From: Nitrososphaerota archaeon
GTDB taxonomy: Archaea; Thermoproteota; Nitrososphaeria; Nitrososphaerales; UBA183
Direction: 5' to 3'
NCBI GenBank assembly: GCA_027886865.1
Contig: JAPCJR010000006.1
Location: 1 to 64,000, forward strand
DNA: 64,000 nt
A model generated the notes under the pieces. That model did not search any database. It was not told where the DNA came from and saw nothing but the letters and a program-made list of their open reading frames with translations. Positions 8,499-15,755 of this stretch are shown here, piece by piece. Position 1 is the stretch's first letter; every line of letters starts with the position of its first letter. Made by a program: the position numbers and the translations under genes.

Positions 8499-9143
8499 CT
8501 AAGATGTTTCTGCGGACCCTTCCACAGAGGGAAGTCCAGAGGGAATCTCTGGGAACTTCTCCTTCATCCTCTGCTCTGCCACTGCTGCGGCTTCGGCAAG
8601 GACCTTCTCCGCGTCCTCGTTGGCAGCCTCGAAGTTCAGCGAGTATCCACCCACCGTGCCCGCATCCACGAGGATGCTGCTGAGCAGGCCGGATATCTCT
8701 CCGATCTCTCCTTCTGCCTCCGGGAGCACGCTGACGAGTCCCTGTCTTACGCTGCGGATCACTGACATCGCTGGGGTGAGGGTGACGACTATGTCGCCGA
8801 GTTCGGTGATGGTGTTGAGTCTGAGGGTGATCTGCTCGAGGGCCAGCTTGGCCTGTGTGACCATTCTGTTCATCTTCCTTACCTCCGCGAGTTCGTTCGC
8901 GTAGACTGAAGCATGCTGCGAGTCGTGCTTCTGGATAGATGAAACGACCTTGTTGAAGATCGAGTTATCCCTCTCTCTCAGTTTGGATGTCGTCGCATCG
9001 AGCTTGGCGACCTGTACCTGGATTTGTCGGATGGCTAGGTCCAACCTCGGCTTGAGGGGACCTGGGTTCTTTACGGACTCACGCATCTTTGACGTGAATC
9101 CCTGGCTGTTGGATTTCTCCCACTTGGAGGAAAAAGTGCTCAT
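8499..9143 (-). CDS. CdvB paralogue (ESCRT-III) lacking the winged helix
   Basis: The 214-residue protein is an ESCRT-III core related to the neighbouring CdvB. They share the block around HASVYANELAEVRKM (VYANEHAEVRKT in CdvB), the Q/T-rich LRLNTITELGD helix, and an acidic C-terminal region. It has no winged-helix tail, as in Sulfolobus CdvB1-3 paralogues. I chose ATG 9143, not an upstream in-frame ATG at 9239. A TATA element (9166-9174, minus strand) lies 25-30 nt before it, and the upstream residues would be translated through an operator. A role in later constriction or vesicle budding is inferred from paralogues. Confidence 0.88.
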   Translation of the reverse strand: MSTFSSKWEKSNSQGFTSKMRESVKNPGPLKPRLDLAIRQIQVQVAKLDATTSKLRERDNSIFNKVVSSIQKHDSQHASVYANELAEVRKMNRMVTQAKLALEQITLRLNTITELGDIVVTLTPAMSVIRSVRQGLVSVLPEAEGEIGEISGLLSSILVDAGTVGGYSLNFEAANEDAEKVLAEAAAVAEQRMKEKFPEIPSGLPSVEGSAETS

Positions 9144-9194
9144 AGACGAAAGGTAGAGAGGACACGGATAAATCGCCGGCGTAACCGCGAGAGG

Positions 9195-9225
9195 TGTCAC
9201 CGCGGTGACAGCGGTCCCGGTGACA
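9195..9225. promoter_or_regulatory. Palindromic operator between cdvB paralogue and TrmB-like regulator
   Basis: TGTCACCG/CGGTGACA at 9195-9210 is a perfect 16-bp palindrome, and a third half-site CGGTGACA repeats at 9218-9225. It lies in the divergent promoter region, 20 bp from the TATA box of the CdvB paralogue. It is a good candidate binding site for the adjacent TrmB-like protein. Confidence 0.7.
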
Positions 9226-9254
9226 AGGATTCTTGACATGATGGTTTATCGAAG

Positions 9255-10538
9255 ATGACCCGGCACGTTATCGTGACGGACCTCGAGGAACTGTCGGTTC
9301 CCGATGAATACGGCGCTGAGCGTGGGTTTGTTTTCATGAGGTTTGCTGACGAATCAAGCGACTTGGCTCTGGGGTTGCAGGCCTTCGGTCTGACAGAGTA
9401 CGAGGCGAAGGTCTACGTGGCGCTGCTCTCGAATGGTCCGAGCACCGTCAACCAGCTCCAGTATGTCGCCGGCGTCCCGAGGACCAAGGTGTATCAGGTG
9501 TCGCTGCAGCTAATCAAGAAGGGCGCGCTGAAGGAACTCGAGGGCAAGCCGGTGAGGTTCGAGGCGCTCCCCCCCGAAGTCTTCCAGAACGTGCTCACGG
9601 AGAGAGAGCGCGGCATAAAGTCCCTGAGGAGGGTGATGAACTCGCTCAAGAAGGTGAGGGAGCGGAATATCATGCCCCAGGACTCTATCGAAGAGCGGTA
9701 TCTCTCTCTCGGCTCCCAGAGCGTCCTTCTCAAGCTCAAGGAGGGGATACTCCGCTCGCAGCAGAGCCTCAAGTGCATAGTCGACAGCTGGGGGCTCCAT
9801 CTGATCCAGGAGTGCACAGAGGAGCTGGAGACCGCGTGCAGACAGGACGTCGAGGTGAAGGTGATCTCCTCCGTCCCGCCCGTGCTCCCGACGTTCCCGT
9901 TCGCCTCATCGAAGATGAAGGTCCGCTACGGGAGGCACATGCAGGGCCGGAGCGCATTCGTCGTGGACAACACCGAGGTAATCATAGTCAACAGCCAGAC
10001 GGGCCGGGGCTTCGAGTTCATGCTCAGCGAGCTGAAGGGAGCCATCGGGGAGGACCTCTTCGGGGAGTTCTGGAGGACGTCGACGGGGAGCAGGACGCTC
10101 GCCTCGGTCTCCAACACAGACAACCTGCCGTTCCTAATCGACGGTCAGAGGATGGGGAAGCTGTTCGTGGAGGCCGTCTCCAAGGCGATCCGAGACGAGA
10201 AGCAGATAGAGAGGATAGGGCAGGAGTTCATCAACATACTGGGCGAGAAGGTCGACCCCAAGATAAAACAGGAGAGCTTCGAGAAGGCCGTGAGCCTGAT
10301 CGTCGCGCTAATGCAGGAAGACCTCGGCGAGGAGACGACCGCGGAGTACGACCCCCTCACAAGGATATTCCGGCTGGAGCTTCCCACCTACCAGGAGGGC
10401 ACCCCGACATCGGCCTGGTACTTCGCTTTGGCGGGGCTGCTAAAGAACTCCGGGATAAAGAACGAGCTCCTGCACGACATGCCGTTCCCGGAGGCCAGGA
10501 ACCGGATAATCCAGCGTAAGTTTGTCGGAACGTCCTGA
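9255..10538 (+). CDS. TrmB-like transcriptional regulator
   Basis: Residues about 32-105 form the TrmB winged helix-turn-helix (LGLQAFGLTEYEAKVYVALL, then TKVYQVSLQLIKKGALKELEGKP). Residues 105-280 follow the TrmB effector or PLD-like regulator layout. The last 130 residues form an extra helical domain I do not recognise. TrmB proteins usually sense sugars, but no transporter is nearby. The divergent neighbour is a CdvB paralogue and a palindrome lies between. The start could be ATG 9255 or ATG 9336. The latter fits a TATA-like element at 9243-9251 and the start of the conserved domain. Its last 19 codons recur as a fragment at 14696-14755. Confidence 0.85.
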   Translation: MTRHVIVTDLEELSVPDEYGAERGFVFMRFADESSDLALGLQAFGLTEYEAKVYVALLSNGPSTVNQLQYVAGVPRTKVYQVSLQLIKKGALKELEGKPVRFEALPPEVFQNVLTERERGIKSLRRVMNSLKKVRERNIMPQDSIEERYLSLGSQSVLLKLKEGILRSQQSLKCIVDSWGLHLIQECTEELETACRQDVEVKVISSVPPVLPTFPFASSKMKVRYGRHMQGRSAFVVDNTEVIIVNSQTGRGFEFMLSELKGAIGEDLFGEFWRTSTGSRTLASVSNTDNLPFLIDGQRMGKLFVEAVSKAIRDEKQIERIGQEFINILGEKVDPKIKQESFEKAVSLIVALMQEDLGEETTAEYDPLTRIFRLELPTYQEGTPTSAWYFALAGLLKNSGIKNELLHDMPFPEARNRIIQRKFVGTS

Positions 10539-10585
10539 GGTCACTTCATGCATGGAAGGAATAATCAGGTCGACGGACCGTCCGA

Positions 10586-10633
10586 TCAATCGGCGGCCGA
10601 CCAAACAATCATCCTGATCACAATCAGAAAGCC
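10586..10633 (-). pseudogene. C-terminal remnant of the small membrane protein gene at 14756
   Basis: The minus strand reads GFLIVIRMIVWSAAD then stop. This matches the end of the intact small membrane protein encoded at 14756-14956 (GFLMLVSVLVWSAVD, stop). The rest of the gene is replaced by hyuA. Together with the TrmB fragment at 14696 it shows that the hyuAB block sits between two broken copies of one trmB / membrane-gene pair. Confidence 0.7.
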
Positions 10634-10650
10634 ACAGGGAACGTCGCCTG

Positions 10651-12708
10651 TCACTCCAGCCTGACGAAGTAATTGCCAGACCGTGTTACGGCAGCGTTGT
10701 CTCCGGGATGGAGAAGAATGGTGGTGGTCAGCTCCTCGATTATGGCGGGACCGGGGATCAGCGTTCCATACCCGAGCTTGGAGCCGTCGTAGACCTTGGT
10801 CCAGGTCGAGCCCTCATCTGGGTCGAACCAGGCCTCCCTCTCACCCTTCTCCGCATCTGAAATGTCACCCCCCGCCTGCCACTCGACTTCAGCCTTGTTT
10901 ATCGTCCTGCCAATCGCCTTGGCCTTCCAGTTGACGCATTCAAGATACTGTGCGGGGCTCCTCGTGTTGTACACCCTTTCATGGGTTTCGTGAAAGTCCT
11001 CTATCAGCTTCTTGATCAGTTCCGGGCTCATACGGCCAGATGAAAGCGGGACCTCGAGTTCGTGAACCTGGAAGGGATACCGCGCCTCGGTGGAGAAGGC
11101 GATGCTCTGCCTCCGCTTTGGAATCTTTGAGCGCTTGAGGAACTGCGCGGCCTGGTCTTCAAGCCCACGCAATACTCTCTTCAGCGCAGGGTAGTCTATG
11201 GTGTTTGTCTCGCAGTAGTAACTTCTCGTGAAGTCTCTCTGGATGTTCGCCTCTATTCCGCCGTAGGCGCTGAGTACTCCCGCACACCTCGGTATGATGA
11301 TGTTCTTCATCCGCAGCGCCCTCGCGATAGAGAGAGCGTGCAGACCGGCGGCGGCTCCCCCCGACACGAGGATTTGGCTGGCCGGGTCGACACCACGTCG
11401 TATGCCGAGCTCGCGAATCGCGGAGAGCATGTTGGTGTTGACCACATTGTTGATGAGGTGTGCCGCGTGGATCGCGTCCGTCCCCAGCCTGTCACCGATG
11501 TGCCTTTGGATCGCCTCGCTGGCAAGGTCTTTCGAAAGCTGCCACTTCCCTCCGAAGAACGAGGTGGGGCTAAGGTAGCCCAAGACTAGGTTGGAATCGG
11601 TCACGGTAGGCAGCTTTCCGCCTTTTCCGTAGCACGCGGGACCCGGCTCCGAGCCGGCGCTCTTGGGGCCGACATGCAGAAGGCGACCGCTGTCGACCCA
11701 CGCAATGCTCCCTCCTCCGGCCCCGATGCTCTCGACGTCGACCTTGGAGATGCCCAGATTATCTGAACCCACCATAGAGTCCCATGTCGTCAGAATCTCA
11801 CCGTCCCGAACATAGGAGACATCGAAGCTAGTTCCTCCCATGTCAACGCAGATGTAGGTCTGCGACTTTACCTCTTGACGCGCTATCGCGAGGCCCGCGA
11901 CGGGCATCATGGAAGGACCTGAATCGACTATCAAGATCGGGTGTTCCGCCATCTCTCTAGCTCCCACCACGCCACCCGTCGAAGTCATCATGAAGAGTTG
12001 TCCGTGAAATCCGCCGGCTTTGAGAGCAGCTTCGAGCTTCAAGGTGTAGTCCTTCACCAGCCGATAGAGGGATGCGTCTATGGCGGTGGAGATGAATCGC
12101 TGATACTCGCGCAGAATTGGATTGACCTCATGGCTGAGGAACACCGGCACTTCGGGTAGAAGCTCATTTACTATCTCTCTCACCCTCCTCTCGTGAGCGT
12201 GATTCGCGATCGACCAAAGAAAGAGCACGGCGATCGCGTCGACCTTGTACTTTCGCATTATTCCGATGGCCTTCCTTACATCGCCTTCATTCAGGATTGT
12301 TTGGACGCCTCCCTCGGCATTGATTCTCTCCTCGATTGGAAAAGTGAGGTATCTCGGGACAAAAGGATCGGGATAATCGACATGAAAATCGTACGGATTC
12401 GTTCTTCCTTCGCCCGTGCGCAGATACAGCGTGTCCCTGAAGCCTTTGGTGATCATAGCACCAACTTTGGATTTCTTGCCTTCAATCAACGCGTTAGTGG
12501 CGACGGTAGTCCCGTGTACGATTCGGCTCGTAAGGTTGAGCATATTCGATAGTCCGAGTTCCTCGTCGTCGGCCGCAAGCCGGATCACGGCCAGTACTCC
12601 TTTCGTCAGATCATCGTAGGTGGTTAGGGATTTATGGTACGACCTTCTCCCCGTCTGTTCGTCCAGTACGCACAAGTCTGTGAACGTACCTCCGACGTCA
12701 ATAGACAT
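10651..12708 (-). CDS. hyuA: Hydantoinase/oxoprolinase family subunit A
   Basis: This is the ATP-dependent HyuA-type subunit (685 residues), an ASKHA-fold protein. SIDVGGTFTDL at the N-terminus is the phosphate-1 motif. The second block has YICVDMGGTSFDVSYVRDGE and GSIAWVDSGRLLHVGPKSAGSEPGPACYGKGG. The family hydrolyses hydantoins or 5-oxoproline, or carboxylates ketones as in acetone carboxylase. No third (gamma) subunit is present, so a hydantoin- or oxoproline-type substrate is more likely, but it cannot be fixed. I start at ATG 12708, right at the conserved motif. It lies downstream of hyuB on the same strand. Confidence 0.9.
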   Translation of the reverse strand: MSIDVGGTFTDLCVLDEQTGRRSYHKSLTTYDDLTKGVLAVIRLAADDEELGLSNMLNLTSRIVHGTTVATNALIEGKKSKVGAMITKGFRDTLYLRTGEGRTNPYDFHVDYPDPFVPRYLTFPIEERINAEGGVQTILNEGDVRKAIGIMRKYKVDAIAVLFLWSIANHAHERRVREIVNELLPEVPVFLSHEVNPILREYQRFISTAIDASLYRLVKDYTLKLEAALKAGGFHGQLFMMTSTGGVVGAREMAEHPILIVDSGPSMMPVAGLAIARQEVKSQTYICVDMGGTSFDVSYVRDGEILTTWDSMVGSDNLGISKVDVESIGAGGGSIAWVDSGRLLHVGPKSAGSEPGPACYGKGGKLPTVTDSNLVLGYLSPTSFFGGKWQLSKDLASEAIQRHIGDRLGTDAIHAAHLINNVVNTNMLSAIRELGIRRGVDPASQILVSGGAAAGLHALSIARALRMKNIIIPRCAGVLSAYGGIEANIQRDFTRSYYCETNTIDYPALKRVLRGLEDQAAQFLKRSKIPKRRQSIAFSTEARYPFQVHELEVPLSSGRMSPELIKKLIEDFHETHERVYNTRSPAQYLECVNWKAKAIGRTINKAEVEWQAGGDISDAEKGEREAWFDPDEGSTWTKVYDGSKLGYGTLIPGPAIIEELTTTILLHPGDNAAVTRSGNYFVRLE

Positions 12709-12801
12709 CGCATAGGCCAAGAACACTTTAGCGTGACGGAGTTGACGATATGAGCGTTTTCCTGTTGAAGACAGACATCCTTCGGAAGGGCGAGAACTCG
12801 C

Positions 12802-14613
12802 CTAGGTCTTGCTGCGACGCCCGGCGCCTGGCCTCTTCGCTCTCGATTCACGCCTCCTCATGGCAGTGGCTCGAGCGTCTACTTCGAACGACTCGGTTCT
12901 TGTGTCCAACACAACATTATACACGCTCTTCGCCCTCTTTACGCTCAGCAGGCCTTCTCTGACTCTCTTCCTTACGAGCTCCGGGTCCCTGCGCAAAGGA
13001 TCGCCATACCCTCCTCCGCCTGCGTCTTGGCCCGTTAGCTCCTGATTCGGCATGACGACCACCCCACCCATCAGGGGGGTTTCGATATGCACTCCCTGGT
13101 CTTCGAGGCTGGCCACTGCGCGGGCACCGGGCATGCCGCCAAGAACTCCCATTGGAGGAAAAACCGCGCAATCTGTCAGGTATGCGGCTGACATTTCTTC
13201 GAACCTTGGGGAATACGTGACCCGCAGAGCTGGAGCCCCTTCCCATTCACCCGCGCCTCCCGTGTCCGGCTCCAATTCGTGCCATTTGTACAGCAATGGG
13301 AATCTCTGCTCCGCAAGTTCGATAGCGATTAGCCTTATCACTCCAGCTTGACCGGGAACCCCGTAGGTGAGCCAGCCGTCATGACCGTGGGTGGCCGGGC
13401 CGCCGCTGCAGCCCGTGCACAGTTGGTTCACGTACGATTGCTTTCTCCTCGGATCCCAGCCGCTGATGACCGCACCCAAAGGATCACTGCTTGCATTTCC
13501 TTCCGCCAACCCGTAGGGCTTACCCAGCTGTGCGAACGCCGATGAAATGAGATTGAACAGCCGGTCCGAAAGAACGGTGGTCGCGGCTGCCGTCGACGTA
13601 GGAAGTTTGGGTATCCCCACAACTCTGTCCTCGGCCATCAGGACTTCTATCCTCCTCAGGCTGCCATGATTGTGCGGGACATCCTTGCTCACGTTGTTGA
13701 AGATGCTGCCGTAGGCCGCGGCGAGGGTCGTGGCTTCTGAGAGATTAAGTCCGCACCGCAGGCTCTTGATGTTGTCTCTCAAGTCGATGACTATCTTTTC
13801 CTCGTCAGGATCGATCTTTATCGTTACCTTAAGGGGCACTCCAGAAGGGGCAACCCCGGGCAACGGGTCACCCCTCGAAGTGGCCTTGATAGTTTTCCTA
13901 GGCATCCCCCGAATCTCATCCCGAATCAGCCTCTCTCCGTAGGCGAACCAACTCTCCACGAATTCCTTTATCGTTTCCACTCCGTATCTGTCGCACAGCT
14001 CGATGATTCGTTTCTCCCCTGTCCTCACTGCCCCCGCCTGAGCGATATGATCACCATACCACTGCTCCGGAACGCGGATGCGAACTTTGGCTATCCGTAT
14101 GACATCCTCGATTTCCCTGTAGTTTCGTTGGACCCTCACGCACGGAAAGTGCACGCTTTCCTCGTAGATGTCTCGAGCCAGCGGGAGATACGTGTCCGCC
14201 ACGCCGTTCGTTGTCCCTCCACAGTCTGCTTGGTGAGCTCTCAGAAGGCTCCAGAACAGGAGTTCGCCCTTGTAGAAGACAGGCGCGCACAGGGTATAAT
14301 CGGCGTGATGTGTGTTTCCATAGAATGCGGAGTTGTTTAGTATCATGTCTCCGGGAGCCAGGTCGCTGAAATACCTGTTCAGCTCCCTTACCTGAATCTC
14401 CATGCCACCAACATGGACAGGCAGCCCCTCGTCGATCATGAAGAGTCTCCCGTCCGCAGTAACGATGCCTGACGAGAAGTCCTTAGCGATTATGATGAGA
14501 GAGCGGGCGGAGCGGTAAAGAGTGTGACTCATCTCCCTGGTTACCGAGTCAAAAATTCTAGGGAGCGTGTTCATCAGTGTGGGATCTAGCTTTTGGCGAC
14601 GCTCCTTGGCCAA
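12802..14613 (-). CDS. hyuB: Hydantoinase/oxoprolinase family subunit B
   Basis: This is the partner of HyuA, about 603 residues. It has the family blocks SHTLYRSARSLIIIAKDFSSGIVTADG, GDMILNNSAFYGNTHHADYT and LRAHQADCGG, plus the C-terminal PNQELTGQDAGGGGYGDPLRRDPE. A longer reading from 14736 would run into the duplicated trmB fragment. A strong TATA box (fwd 14640-14648) instead places transcription near 14615, so TTG 14613 is the likely start. hyuA follows 93 nt later, probably as one transcript. Confidence 0.9.
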   Translation of the reverse strand: MAKERRQKLDPTLMNTLPRIFDSVTREMSHTLYRSARSLIIIAKDFSSGIVTADGRLFMIDEGLPVHVGGMEIQVRELNRYFSDLAPGDMILNNSAFYGNTHHADYTLCAPVFYKGELLFWSLLRAHQADCGGTTNGVADTYLPLARDIYEESVHFPCVRVQRNYREIEDVIRIAKVRIRVPEQWYGDHIAQAGAVRTGEKRIIELCDRYGVETIKEFVESWFAYGERLIRDEIRGMPRKTIKATSRGDPLPGVAPSGVPLKVTIKIDPDEEKIVIDLRDNIKSLRCGLNLSEATTLAAAYGSIFNNVSKDVPHNHGSLRRIEVLMAEDRVVGIPKLPTSTAAATTVLSDRLFNLISSAFAQLGKPYGLAEGNASSDPLGAVISGWDPRRKQSYVNQLCTGCSGGPATHGHDGWLTYGVPGQAGVIRLIAIELAEQRFPLLYKWHELEPDTGGAGEWEGAPALRVTYSPRFEEMSAAYLTDCAVFPPMGVLGGMPGARAVASLEDQGVHIETPLMGGVVVMPNQELTGQDAGGGGYGDPLRRDPELVRKRVREGLLSVKRAKSVYNVVLDTRTESFEVDARATAMRRRESRAKRPGAGRRSKT

Positions 14614-14695
14614 ATTCGAATCGAAAAACTCTTCTGATTTATTTAAAAATATCGGATTGGAATCGCAATAAACCAAACTTCGCCCTCCGACGGTT

Positions 14696-14755
14696 ATGCC
14701 ATTTCTAGAGGCGACGAACCGGACAATCCAGCGCAAGTTTGTGGGTACGAGCTAG
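14696..14755 (+). pseudogene. 3'-terminal remnant of the TrmB-like regulator gene
   Basis: The plus strand reads MPFLEATNRTIQRKFVGTS then stop. The intact regulator ends MPFPEARNRIIQRKFVGTS and stop at 10538. Most DNA differences are at third codon positions, so both copies were once under coding selection. The fragment abuts the stop of the convergent small membrane gene with no gap. Confidence 0.75.
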
Positions 14756-14956
14756 TCAGTCCACGGCCGACCAGACGAGCACAGACACCAGCATCAGGAA
14801 TCCGCCGGCGATTCCGGCGAGTATGGCCCCTGAGAGGTCCTGGTTCAGACCTATATTGGAGACGAGGTTCGCGACGGAGGAGCGCAGGAGCCAAGCCAGG
14901 AAGCCCAGGACGTAGCCGAAGAGCGCGAACCCGATGAGGACGGTCTTCCTGCCCAT
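14756..14956 (-). CDS. Small two-TM membrane protein of unknown function
   Basis: The 66-residue protein has two hydrophobic helices (about 5-22 and 42-63) joined by a polar loop with SSVANLVSNIGLNQ. No family is recognised. ATG 14956 is preferred because a TATA element (fwd 14985-14995, TATATAAG) sits about 30 nt upstream and the longer reading is unconserved in style. A decayed copy of its 3' end lies at 10586-10633. Confidence 0.6.
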   Translation of the reverse strand: MGRKTVLIGFALFGYVLGFLAWLLRSSVANLVSNIGLNQDLSGAILAGIAGGFLMLVSVLVWSAVD

Positions 14957-15049
14957 TTTCTGCCTTTCGACGGCGGAGGGCGATTCAGTATATAAGAAAT
15001 GCTGGCGGTGCAAAACGGTTAACATAGAGAGGGCGGTCCCCGAACGTAT

Positions 15050-15751
15050 ATGGTAGAGCCGCAGAGAGAGTTCGCCTTCGTCTCCGACGTGCACTCGAAC
15101 TTTGAGGCGCTCCGAGCCGTCCTGGACGATATGGGCAGGAGGCCGCTCTACTGCCTGGGAGACTCAGTAGGCTACGGGGCCTCGCCCAACGAAGTCGTAG
15201 ACCTTCTCAAAGAGAAGGGGGCGACATGTGTGCTCGGGAACCACGACTTTGCGGCACTCAACGCCGACCCAAGCGGCTTCAACTCCAGGGCGGCCGTCGC
15301 AGTAATCTGGACCTCGAGGCACCTGAGCGATGAGAACAAGGGCTACCTCGCAGAGTTCCCGCTCAACCGGACCGTCGAGCTGGCCGGCGAGAGAGTCTAC
15401 ATGACCCACGGGAGCCCCGACGACAACCTCGGAGAGTACGTCTACCCGACGACGCACTCGGACATGTTTGACTTCTACCTGAGGAAGCTCTCGGTGAAAG
15501 CCATAGCTCTCGGCCACACGCACATCCCGTTCGCTTGGTCCGAACGCCAGGGGGTCGTGTTCAACCCGGGCTCGGTCGGTCAACCGCGGGACGGCGACCG
15601 GAGGGCGAGCTACGCGATCCTCTCGGTCAACGGCGGGAAGGTAGAGGTCGAGCACAGAAGGGTCGAATACGACGTCGAGACGAGCGCGAAGAAGATAATC
15701 GAGGCAGGCCTGCCCCCTTCGCTCGCGAACAGGCTGTTGACCGGAGAATAG
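15050..15751 (+). CDS. Calcineurin-like metallophosphoesterase (YfcE/MJ0936 type)
   Basis: The 233-residue protein has all five phosphoesterase blocks: VSDVHSNFEAL, CLGDSVGYGASP, VLGNHDFAA, MTHGSPDD and LGHTHIPF. These provide the Asp, His, Asn and His ligands for two metal ions. Family members hydrolyse phosphodiesters such as cyclic nucleotides or small phosphorylated metabolites; the substrate is unknown. It is divergent from the small membrane gene and ends 4 nt before the converging ileS. Confidence 0.87.
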   Translation: MVEPQREFAFVSDVHSNFEALRAVLDDMGRRPLYCLGDSVGYGASPNEVVDLLKEKGATCVLGNHDFAALNADPSGFNSRAAVAVIWTSRHLSDENKGYLAEFPLNRTVELAGERVYMTHGSPDDNLGEYVYPTTHSDMFDFYLRKLSVKAIALGHTHIPFAWSERQGVVFNPGSVGQPRDGDRRASYAILSVNGGKVEVEHRRVEYDVETSAKKIIEAGLPPSLANRLLTGE

Positions 15752-15755
15752 AAGG

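Noticed and set aside
9144..9239. Upstream start for the CdvB paralogue
   Set aside because: The added residues are encoded by the operator and promoter DNA and resemble no ESCRT-III N-terminus.
14614..14736. Longer N-terminus for HyuB from 14736
   Set aside because: It would be translated across the TATA box and the duplicated trmB fragment; HyuB homology starts later, and TTG 14613 fits the promoter.
14691..14757. Perfect integrase-type attachment site at the trmB 3' end
   Set aside because: The two copies differ at many third codon positions and no integrase is present, so duplication of genes explains it better than a recent att duplication.
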